Shown here one piece after another: positions 1-5,850 of a stretch of DNA of 6,158 nucleotides. The position numbers were made by a program, and so were the translations under genes. The notes beneath the pieces were generated by a model. That model was given only the letters and a program-made list of their open reading frames with translations. It ran no database searches and was not told the DNA's origin. The first letter of the stretch is position 1, and every line of letters starts with the position of its first letter. Location of the stretch: contig CAZNMF010000330.1 of NCBI GenBank assembly GCA_964573795.1, forward strand, positions 1 to 6,158, in the 5' to 3' direction. The stretch comes from CAZNMF01 sp964573795. GTDB lineage: Bacteria > Acidobacteriota > Vicinamibacteria > Vicinamibacterales > SCN-69-37.

Positions 1-1075
1 GTCCGTTCACCGTCTCAACCGCGCCGTTCGCCGCGAGCAACTCGGGTTGCATGACGTGACGCGCGATCGACGCGCCCGCCCGCCACTGATGCCCGCCGCG
101 CGATGCCGCGGGCGCGGCGAGCGCGACTTCCGCGCGCACGCTGGACGTCGTGCCGGCCGGCTGCAGGACGAGCGGCAGGACGGCGCCGTCGCGCACCGAG
201 TCGATGCGCGCGACGCCGTCGATCGCCGCCGGATCGAGACGCGCGTGCTGATAGCCGGCGGACGCGCGCAGGCCGATGCGATCCGCCGCGCGCCGCTCCC
301 AGGTCAGCTGCGCCAGTCCCATGCGATCGTGCGCGCGCGTGTCATCGCCGAGCGTGACCCATCCGTCGATCGGATGCGCGGCCTGCTGGAACAGGACGAG
401 CGCGCGCAGCTCCTCGTCTGTTCGCAGCGACGCGACGACGTGCGCGGTCGCGGAGACGAGCGAGGCCGACTGCTCGTTCGCGCGATCGCGCGCGACGAAG
501 TGCGATTGCGCCCAGTGCGCGCCGACGACGGCGCCGACGCGTGTGTTGAGCGGGCCGCTGAAGACGGCGGCTCCGTCGCCCAGCGATCGCAGCGCGGCGA
601 TGGCCGGCGGCGTCGTCGGGGAGGCCGCCCACGCGGGCGGGGACATCGCGCCCTCGAGCGAGAACGAGCGGCGATCGGCGGGCCGCATCGGGTCGAGCGA
701 CACGCGCGCGCCCGGCGCGCTCACGGCGATCTCCGTGCCGGACGCCGTGACCGACGCGCCGCGAAAGCCCGTCGCGTCGAGCAGCACGATCGGCGTGCCG
801 GGCCGCAGCGGGTTCGTCGCTTCGAGGTCGCCGACGCGATACGTCGCTTCCGTCCACGACTCGCCGTACGCGCCGATCTTCGGGCTGGTGCCGAGCGCGG
901 CGCCGCTCGCATCGAAGCGGTCGCTGGTGATCGCGGGCATGCCGGTCTCGATCAAACCGGCGATGCTCGTGCCGGCCGGCAGATCGCCCGGGCCGGCGAG
1001 ACTGAACGTGACAGGTTCGTGCGGGAGGAGCAGCGAGCGGGTCAGCACCCACAACAGGAGCGTCGTCGACGGCAT
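1..1075 (-). CDS. TonB-dependent receptor-like protein, 5' part (open at left edge)
   Basis: Reading leftward from the ATG at 1075-1073, the frame stays open for 358 codons to the window edge, so the C-terminal part is missing. The start is supported by GAGGG (1082-1086) about 6 nt upstream. The protein opens with MPSTTLLLWVLTRSLLLP, a short hydrophobic stretch that could be a signal peptide. Around residues 69-100 there is a GESWTEATYRVGDLEATNPL-type segment resembling the 'Y-x-V-x-G-x-(E/D)-x-T-(D/N)-P' plug motif of Acidobacteriota TonB-dependent receptors. From about residue 165 on, alternating polar/hydrophobic, Arg/Ala/Val-rich segments with periodic turns look like outer-membrane beta strands. 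No TonB box or carboxypeptidase-regulatory domain is visible, which is atypical. Several other frames are open here because of the high GC; this one was chosen for its hydrophobic N-terminus, balanced composition and ribosome site. It is divergent from the oxidoreductase at 1158. The class is an inference; another large outer-membrane barrel is possible. Confidence 0.62.
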   Translation of the reverse strand, partial: MPSTTLLLWVLTRSLLLPHEPVTFSLAGPGDLPAGTSIAGLIETGMPAITSDRFDASGAALGTSPKIGAYGESWTEATYRVGDLEATNPLRPGTPIVLLDATGFRGASVTASGTEIAVSAPGARVSLDPMRPADRRSFSLEGAMSPPAWAASPTTPPAIAALRSLGDGAAVFSGPLNTRVGAVVGAHWAQSHFVARDRANEQSASLVSATAHVVASLRTDEELRALVLFQQAAHPIDGWVTLGDDTRAHDRMGLAQLTWERRAADRIGLRASAGYQHARLDPAAIDGVARIDSVRDGAVLPLVLQPAGTTSSVRAEVALAAPAASRGGHQWRAGASIARHVMQPELLAANGAVETVNG

Positions 1076-1157
1076 GCGGCGCCCTCATCGTCGTCTACCG
1101 CCGCTGCGAAAAGCAATCGCGATCGATGTACAAGAGAGGCGGTCGGAGGACGTATCC
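1076..1157. other. Divergent intergenic region with both ribosome binding sites
   Basis: This 82-bp gap separates two genes pointing away from each other, so it should hold both promoters. A Shine-Dalgarno GAGGG (1082-1086, minus strand) serves the left gene. GGAGGA (1145-1150, plus strand) lies 7 nt before the ATG at 1158 and fixes that start. No convincing -35/-10 pair is visible on either strand. Unlike the convergent gaps, it contains no heptamer repeats. Confidence 0.55.
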
Positions 1158-2207
1158 ATGCGCGTCGTCGAGATTCGAGCGGCCGGCGGGCCGGAGATGC
1201 TGCAGATCGCCGAGCGTCCGCGGTCCGAGCCGGGCGCGGGCGAGGTGGTGATCCGCGTCGAGGCCGCCGGCGTGAATCGTCCCGATCTGGTGCAGCGTGA
1301 GGGCCGTTATCCGCCGCCGAAGGGCGTGACGGACATTCCCGGTCTCGAAGTCGCGGGGCACATCGCCGCGATCGGCGGTGACGATGAGCACGGCGCGCCG
1401 CGATCGGCGACGGGACATCGCTGGGCGGTGGACGAGCCGGTGATGGCGCTCGTGGCCGGCGGCGGGTACGCGGAATTCGTCGTCGCGCCGGGCGTCCAGT
1501 GCCTGCCGGTGCCGTCAGGTCTCACGACGATCGAAGCGGCCGCCGTGCCTGAGACGTACTTCACCGTCTGGACGAACGTGTTCGAGCGCGGCCGATTGCA
1601 GGCCGGCGAATGGCTGCTCGTCCACGGCGGATCGAGCGGCATCGGCACGACGGCGATCCAGATGGCTGTCGCGCGCGGCGCGACGGTGGTCGTCACGGCG
1701 GGGACGGCGCGCAAGTGCCGCGCGTGCGAAGCGCTCGGCGCCGTGCGCGCGATCGACTATCGCACCGAGGACTTCGTGGCCGTCGCGCGCGAGATGACGA
1801 ATGGCCGCGGCGTCGACGTCGTGCTCGACATGATCGGCGGCAGCTACACGGCGAGGAACGTGGCGTGTCTGGCGCCTGACGGCCGGCTGGTGCAGATCGC
1901 CACAATGGGCGGCGCGATCGCCGAGGTGCCGCTGGGACCGATCATGGCGAAGCGGCTGACGCTGACGGGATCGCTGCTGCGTCCACGATCGCCGCACGAG
2001 AAGGGCGCGATCGCCGCCGCGCTCGAGCGCGAGATCTGGCCGCTCATCGCCGCGGGACGTGTGAAACCGATCATCGATCGCGTGTTCCCCCTCGCGCAGG
2101 CCGCGGCCGCGCATCGTTATTTGGAAACCGGAGACGCGATTGGGAAGGTGGTGTTGGAGATGGCAGACGGGACCAGGGGACCAGGGGGCGAAGGGGTGAA
2201 AAGTTAG
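1158..2207 (+). CDS. NAD(P)H quinone oxidoreductase, PIG3/QOR type (zinc-independent MDR family)
   Basis: This 349-residue cytosolic enzyme of the medium-chain dehydrogenase/reductase superfamily probably reduces quinones or similar electrophiles with NADPH. The ATG at 1158 has a strong GGAGGA 7 nt upstream; the frame is open well upstream but that part is low-complexity shadow. The GroES-like N-terminal domain carries the quinone-oxidoreductase signature AGVNRPDLVQREGRYPPP (residues 37-54) and PGLEVAG (61-67). The nucleotide-binding Rossmann loop is VHGGSSGIGTTAIQMA (155-170), and 198-230 (AIDYRTEDF to DMIGGSY) follows the family pattern. Zinc-ligand cysteines of classical alcohol dehydrogenases are absent, as expected. 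Two oddities: the usual GDRV loop is replaced by a longer segment at 73-95 ending in WAVDEPV, and the last 13 or so residues (ADGTRGPGGEGVKS) are encoded by tandem repeats running through the stop codon. PIG3-type proteins usually end near 325-335 residues, which fits such an added tail. Family assignment is firm; the substrate is unknown. Confidence 0.93.
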   Translation: MRVVEIRAAGGPEMLQIAERPRSEPGAGEVVIRVEAAGVNRPDLVQREGRYPPPKGVTDIPGLEVAGHIAAIGGDDEHGAPRSATGHRWAVDEPVMALVAGGGYAEFVVAPGVQCLPVPSGLTTIEAAAVPETYFTVWTNVFERGRLQAGEWLLVHGGSSGIGTTAIQMAVARGATVVVTAGTARKCRACEALGAVRAIDYRTEDFVAVAREMTNGRGVDVVLDMIGGSYTARNVACLAPDGRLVQIATMGGAIAEVPLGPIMAKRLTLTGSLLRPRSPHEKGAIAAALEREIWPLIAAGRVKPIIDRVFPLAQAAAAHRYLETGDAIGKVVLEMADGTRGPGGEGVKS

Positions 2208-2233
2208 AAGTTCAAAGCCAGAAGCCAGAAGAC
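2169..2233 (+). repeat. Octamer then heptamer repeats across the oxidoreductase stop codon
   Basis: From 2169 to 2200 there are four 8-mers in register: GGGACCAG twice, then GGGGCGAA and GGGGTGAA. From 2199 to 2233 the period becomes 7: AAAAGTT, AGAAGTT, CAAAGCC, AGAAGCC, AGAAGAC. The stop codon TAG (2205-2207) lies at the junction of the first two heptamers, so the repeats encode the end of the protein and continue into the 3' untranslated region. Seen directly; function unknown. Confidence 0.85.
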
Positions 2234-2256
2234 GTGCGCGCTCGCAATCGCCGTAG

Positions 2257-2280
2257 GGGCGGCCCCCCCCGTGGCCGCCC
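2257..2280. terminator. GC-only hairpin in a convergent gap, possible bidirectional terminator
   Basis: GGGCGGCC (2257-2264) and GGCCGCCC (2273-2280) are perfect reverse complements, 8 bp of pure GC pairing, with an 8-nt loop that includes a run of C. Its position between two converging stop codons fits a transcript end signal for both strands. No T-tract follows on either side, so it is not a classical intrinsic terminator and could instead be a REP-like palindrome. Confidence 0.45.
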
Positions 2281-2283
2281 GCC

Positions 2284-2311
2284 GTAGCCCGTAGCCCGTG
2301 GCCCGTAGCCT
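2284..2311 (-). repeat. Four-unit heptamer array 3 nt past the DUF4159 stop codon
   Basis: On the plus strand the units are GTAGCCC, GTAGCCC, GTGGCCC and GTAGCCT, with exact period 7. Read in the sense of the DUF4159 gene, the array starts 3 nt after its TGA with AGGCTAC then GGGCCAC. The 28 bp match 4973-5000 in inverted orientation at 27 of 28 positions. Seen directly in the sequence. Confidence 0.9.
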
Positions 2312-2314
2312 GTC

Positions 2315-3118
2315 TCAGTGCGTCAGCCCGTAAATGATGTAATTCACGCCGAGCTCGTATGCCTCGTTGCTGGCCTGCACGGGCAGGTACCCGGTGTCCG
2401 AGTACTCCCAGAACTCGGCGACGTCCGTGTTGAAGTTGATCACGGCCATCAGGCGGCGATGCGGGTCGTTGTCGTCGTAGACGCCCGAGATCACCGGCGC
2501 GCCGCCGTCGTAGGCCTGCGGCAGGATGTCGAACGAGTCGATGTCGAAGAACGTGTGAAAGATCGGGTCGCTCGGCGTCAGCGGCTCGATGCGCGCGTTG
2601 GGCAGCACGCGGCGCATGTTCTCCTCGAACTGCTCCCAGCCGCGGCCGCCGCGCGGCGGCGGACGGAAGTCGTCGAAGATCACGAAGCCGCCCTTCTGCA
2701 GGTACGCGCGGAAGGCCAGCGCTTCCTTGTCGGTCATCTCCCAGTAGCCGGCTTCCGTCATGTACGCGACCGGATACTGGAAGAGGCGCGGATCGTCGAG
2801 CGCGAACACGTTCGATCCATCCATGTGCGGATGGACCGCCGAGATCGAATCGAGGATGCGCGAGAGATTGGCTTCCGCGCGGTTGTAGCCGTGCGCCCAC
2901 GCCGGCAGCCCGTGATAGTAGTAGCCGCCGGGGCCGGACGTGTACTTCAGCCGCACGAACGTGAACCGGCCGTCGTACGGCAGGTTGTCGACGGGTGGCT
3001 CGTACGCGAAGCCGGGGATGAACCGCTGCGCGCCGAGCGCGGCGGCGGCGCTCACGACGACGAGCGCGCCGGCGAGGAGCCAGCGGCCGGTCCGGGAACG
3101 GGCATCGGCGCGCGCCAT
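2315..3118 (-). CDS. DUF4159 domain protein with N-terminal signal/anchor segment
   Basis: This protein of 267 residues was assigned to DUF4159 from the FTFVRLKYTSGPGG motif (residues 52-65), the N-R-A-E-A-N-L stretch (79-85), the strand GGFVIFDDF (143-151) and the F-x-x-x-x-RRVLP region (164-173). The family is thought to adopt a class I glutamine-amidotransferase-like fold but has no established activity. I chose the ATG at 3118, with GGAAG about 5 nt upstream, because it directly precedes basic residues and a hydrophobic segment (about 14-30, LLAGALVVVSAAAALGA). That segment implies export or membrane anchoring, with the domain outside the cytoplasm. An in-frame ATG at 3229 would add 37 Lys/Arg-rich residues overlapping the aldolase leader, which is unlikely. 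DUF4159 genes often sit with MoxR, DUF58 and von Willebrand-type genes; none is present here. It is divergent from the aldolase gene. Confidence 0.87.
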   Translation of the reverse strand: MARADARSRTGRWLLAGALVVVSAAAALGAQRFIPGFAYEPPVDNLPYDGRFTFVRLKYTSGPGGYYYHGLPAWAHGYNRAEANLSRILDSISAVHPHMDGSNVFALDDPRLFQYPVAYMTEAGYWEMTDKEALAFRAYLQKGGFVIFDDFRPPPRGGRGWEQFEENMRRVLPNARIEPLTPSDPIFHTFFDIDSFDILPQAYDGGAPVISGVYDDNDPHRRLMAVINFNTDVAEFWEYSDTGYLPVQASNEAYELGVNYIIYGLTH

Positions 3119-3247
3119 GATGCTTCCACGATACACCCGCTTCGCACGCTTTTTCCGGCGGGAATTGCGTTCGGCGGCCCCGGCGACAGAGAATAGAAGC
3201 CGTTTTTCGTCGGGCCGTTCACCTTTCATCCTGAGGACTGATCATCC
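3119..3247. other. Divergent intergenic region between DUF4159 and aldolase genes
   Basis: These 129 bp should contain promoters for both flanking genes. The minus-strand GGAAG just above 3118 is the DUF4159 ribosome site. GAGGA (3233-3237) lies 10 nt before the aldolase ATG, a slightly long spacing. The sequence around 3141-3165 and 3201-3210 is locally T-rich compared with the surroundings. There are no heptamer arrays, in contrast to gene 3' ends. Confidence 0.5.
3165..3194 (+). promoter_or_regulatory. Weak sigma70-like promoter candidate for the aldolase gene
   Basis: TTGCGT (3165-3170) and GAGAAT (3189-3194) are separated by 18 nt, matching the -35 and -10 consensus at three and four of six positions. 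The implied start near 3201 gives a leader of about 47 nt. This is a weak match in GC-rich DNA and could be chance. Confidence 0.22.
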
Positions 3248-4315
<1,068 letters not shown>

Positions 4316-4317
4316 GA

Positions 4318-4359
4318 GGCTTACGACTTATGGCTTACGGCTTACGGCTTACGACTTAC
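4318..4359 (+). repeat. Six-unit GGCTTAC heptamer array just past the aldolase stop
   Basis: Six 7-bp units follow each other without interruption: GGCTTAC four times (first and third to fifth), with GACTTAT second and GACTTAC last. The array begins 2 nt after the aldolase TAG. It is the reverse complement in kind of the GTAAGCC array at 4399-4426. Confidence 0.93.
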
Positions 4360-4361
4360 GC

Positions 4362-4396
4362 AAGCCCCGAGCCCCAAGCCCCAAGCCCCAAGCCTC
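4362..4396 (+). repeat. Five-unit AAGCCCC heptamer array (hairpin loop)
   Basis: Five 7-bp units in exact register: AAGCCCC, GAGCCCC, AAGCCCC, AAGCCCC and AAGCCTC. It lies between the two complementary arrays and shares the AGCC core with them while its other bases differ. Confidence 0.93.
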
Positions 4397-4398
4397 CC

Positions 4399-4426
4399 GT
4401 AAGCCGTAAGCCCTAAGCCGTAAGCC
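4399..4426 (+). repeat. Four-unit GTAAGCC heptamer array, right arm of the hairpin
   Basis: Units are GTAAGCC, GTAAGCC, CTAAGCC and GTAAGCC, exact period 7. GTAAGCC is the reverse complement of GGCTTAC, the dominant unit of the array at 4318-4359. Confidence 0.93.
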
Positions 4427-4441
4427 TTTTCGAGATTCCCT

Positions 4442-4969
4442 ATGACCTCTCCTGTCCTGGACGCCATCACGAAGCAGATCGCCAACGAGTTTGGCGCGTC
4501 GTTCTCCTATCTCTCCATGGCCGCGTGGTGCGAGCACCACAAGTACATGGGCGCGGGGCAGTGGCTGCGCATCCAGAGCCAGGAAGAGCACGGCCACGCG
4601 ATGAAGCTGTTCGACTTCGTCCTCGCGCGCAACTATCCCGTCGTGCTGCCCGGCATCGACAAGCCGCGCAGCGAGTTCACGTCGATCGTCGACGTCTTCG
4701 AGAAGGCGCTCGCGCAGGAGCAGGACGTCAGCAAGCAGATCGACGCGCTCTACGAGCTCGCCTTCAAGGAGAAGGTGTTTGCGGCGATGGCCGAGCTGCA
4801 GTGGTTCATCACCGAGCAGGTCGAGGAAGAGAAGACCGTCCGCGAGATCGTCGCGAAGTTCCACATGGTCAAGGACGACCCTGCGTCGATCCTCGACGTG
4901 GATCGCGAGCTCGGCGGCCGCGCGCCCGAGGACGAATCGGGCGGCGGGCACGGGCACGAGAAGAGCTAG
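4442..4969 (+). CDS. ftnA: Bacterial non-heme ferritin
   Basis: This 175-residue four-helix-bundle protein would assemble into a 24-subunit cage that oxidises Fe(II) and stores it as ferric mineral, limiting free iron and peroxide chemistry. The ferroxidase ligands known from E. coli FtnA all have counterparts: Glu16, Tyr23, Glu49 and His52 (in QSQEEHGH), Glu93, Gln126 and Glu129/130 (in WFITEQVEEEK). Residues 19-33 and 41-62 form the first helices and 118-140 the fourth. The haem-ligand methionine of bacterioferritin is not evident, which favours Ftn over Bfr. Length is slightly above the usual 165-170 because of a Gly/His tail (GGGHGHEKS, 167-175). The ATG at 4442 is supported by homology to family N-termini more than by its weak ribosome site (GAGA, 4432-4435). 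The whole upstream gap is repeat arrays; no iron-regulatory (Fur) box is recognisable. It is convergent with the ABC permease. Confidence 0.95.
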   Translation: MTSPVLDAITKQIANEFGASFSYLSMAAWCEHHKYMGAGQWLRIQSQEEHGHAMKLFDFVLARNYPVVLPGIDKPRSEFTSIVDVFEKALAQEQDVSKQIDALYELAFKEKVFAAMAELQWFITEQVEEEKTVREIVAKFHMVKDDPASILDVDRELGGRAPEDESGGGHGHEKS

Positions 4970-4972
4970 GGC

Positions 4973-5000
4973 AGGCTACGGGCCACAGGCTACGGGCTAC
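4973..5000 (+). repeat. Four-unit heptamer array 3 nt past the ferritin stop codon
   Basis: Units are AGGCTAC, GGGCCAC, AGGCTAC and GGGCTAC, starting exactly 3 nt after the ferritin TAG. Inverted, the array matches 2284-2311 at 27 of 28 bases, with the only difference in the first base of the third unit. Seen directly. Confidence 0.92.
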
Positions 5001-5020
5001 CCGCAACGGACGAGCCTTCT

Positions 5021-5077
5021 GGAGGGGCGGACCTTCAGGTCCGCCCGCTGCGGCCGAACCTGAAGGTTCGGCCCTCC
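5021..5077. repeat. Twin palindromic (REP/BIME-like) element between convergent genes
   Basis: Two stem-loops sit side by side. The first pairs GGGCGGACCT (5025-5034) with AGGTCCGCCC (5037-5046). The second pairs GGCCGAACCT (5052-5061) with AGGTTCGGCC (5064-5073). Outer arms GGAGGG (5021-5026) and CCCTCC (5072-5077) are also complementary. The right half is an inverted copy of the left at 24 of 28 positions, and the four differences form two compensating stem pairs. It lies between ferritin and the permease and may stop transcription from both sides. Confidence 0.8.
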
Positions 5078-5103
5078 GAGCGGCAATACCGGCCCGCCGC
5101 GCC

Positions 5104-5850
5104 TCAGTACTCGGACTCTCGCGCAATCAGCGCGGCGACGGTCGTGCACACCACGGCCGTCGCCAGCGCAATCCCCACCGCACCCCAACTCGCGCCGGCG
5201 ACGAAGTGCTTGGCTGCTGTAGGCCACCAGAACGCGTAGGCGGAGAACGCTCCAAGAATTAGCGCGCCAAACACCAATGTGGCAGCAACACGTTCGCCGA
5301 GAACCACAGCGAACATGCTGAAACACGCGGCCACCGAGACCATCAGCACGATCCCGCGCAAGCTGACCATCGTCATCAGCCAGAGCGGCAGTGGTTGCCT
5401 CGAGATCAGCACCGCGATCGCGTTCGCCGCCAGCAGCAATGCGATCAGGAATGCTGTCGCTGCTGCGCCGGCAACGATTCGCGTCAACACCACTTCCATT
5501 GGCGAGACGGGCAGCGACAGCGTGAATGTCGTCGACGCCTGCCAATCCGTGCGCCAACTCGGATTCTTGATGCCAAGGCCGCTGCCGTAAGCCAGGAAGG
5601 GCAGGAAGGCTGCGAGAAAGCCGACGAACGTTACGTGTATGCCCCACGGTATGACAGTCGTTCTTGGGATCCGATCGATGACGGGGCCCAGCGCAACGAT
5701 TTCGCCAGTGAGTCGGCCTGTGTGCTCCAGATGCTCCGACGCCGAGTGAAGAAAGACCGGATAGAGCAGGACCATGATCGCCACGACGATGCCGTAGACC
5801 GCCACCATCGGTCGCAGCTCCAGCCAGTGCCGATACCAGAGCCGCGTCAT
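5104..5850 (-). CDS. ABC-2 type transporter permease
   Basis: This 248-residue integral membrane protein has six predicted membrane segments at roughly 15-34, 72-93, 125-149, 157-183, 188-208 and 219-243, the usual ABC-2 exporter permease layout. A large first external loop (35-71) separates segments 1 and 2. The cytoplasmic motif LSLPVSPMEVVLTRIVAG (111-128) matches the 'L-P-(V/I)-S-x-x-x-(V/L)-x-x-(R/K)' region of this class. The ATG at 5850-5848 overlaps the stop of the upstream ATPase gene by four bases (ATGA), so the two are translationally coupled and should form one exporter. The substrate cannot be told from the sequence. GC is visibly lower here, about 57-63% in sampled lines against about 78% in neighbouring genes, only partly explained by hydrophobic residues. 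The end at 5104 is followed by the twin palindrome. Confidence 0.88.
   Translation of the reverse strand: MTRLWYRHWLELRPMVAVYGIVVAIMVLLYPVFLHSASEHLEHTGRLTGEIVALGPVIDRIPRTTVIPWGIHVTFVGFLAAFLPFLAYGSGLGIKNPSWRTDWQASTTFTLSLPVSPMEVVLTRIVAGAAATAFLIALLLAANAIAVLISRQPLPLWLMTMVSLRGIVLMVSVAACFSMFAVVLGERVAATLVFGALILGAFSAYAFWWPTAAKHFVAGASWGAVGIALATAVVCTTVAALIARESEY

Larger units (their letters stand above)
2208..2314. other. Repeat-filled convergent gap between oxidoreductase and DUF4159 genes
   Basis: This 107-bp gap between converging genes holds no plausible ORF. It is largely repeats: the end of the AGAAGCC-type array to 2233, a GC-rich hairpin at 2257-2280, and a four-unit GTAGCCC array at 2284-2311. 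About 23 bp (2234-2256) are not obviously repetitive. Both transcripts must end here, so the hairpin is the likely bidirectional end signal. Confidence 0.7.
4318..4430 (+). terminator. Repeat-built long hairpin followed by TTTT
   Basis: The GGCTTAC units (4318-4359) can pair with the GTAAGCC units (4399-4426) over up to 28 bp with few mismatches, leaving the AAGCCCC array as a loop of about 39 nt. TTTT (4427-4430) follows directly. The arrangement resembles an intrinsic terminator for the aldolase transcript, but the T-run is short and the loop large. It could equally be an RNA-stability or attenuation element ahead of ferritin, whose ATG is 11 nt further on. Confidence 0.5.
4316..4441. other. 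Aldolase-ferritin gap composed almost entirely of heptamer repeats
   Basis: Of these 126 bp, only about 2 bp at the start and 15 bp before the ferritin ATG fall outside the three heptamer arrays (4318-4359, 4362-4396, 4399-4426). There is no room for a conventional promoter outside the repeats. Ferritin is therefore either read from the aldolase transcript or from a promoter inside the repeats. Its ribosome site is weak (GAGA at 4432-4435). Confidence 0.75.

Noticed and set aside
342..1088. 248-residue minus-strand frame
   Set aside because: Very Arg-rich translation; the overlapping minus frame from 1075 has a hydrophobic leader and balanced composition.
276..1157. In-frame upstream extension of the oxidoreductase
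   Set aside because: Ser/Arg-rich low-complexity translation without homology; the real start at 1158 has GGAGGA and matches family N-termini.
47..1300. 417-residue plus-strand open frame
   Set aside because: Arg/Ala/Asp-rich shadow of the minus-strand receptor-like gene and the start of the oxidoreductase; no domain or ribosome site.
1515..2900. 461-residue minus-strand frame spanning two genes
   Set aside because: Lies across the oxidoreductase and DUF4159 genes in the wrong frame; Arg/His-rich, typical of GC-driven shadows.
3119..3229. Longer start for DUF4159 at 3229
   Set aside because: Adds a Lys/Arg-rich stretch ahead of the signal segment and overlaps the aldolase leader; the start at 3118 has a better context.
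4318..4426. CRISPR array
   Set aside because: Units are 7 bp with no spacers and no cas genes nearby.
4318..4426. Telomere-like 7-bp repeats (TTTAGGG type)
   Set aside because: Same unit length but different sequence, few units and internal position in a gene-dense bacterial region.
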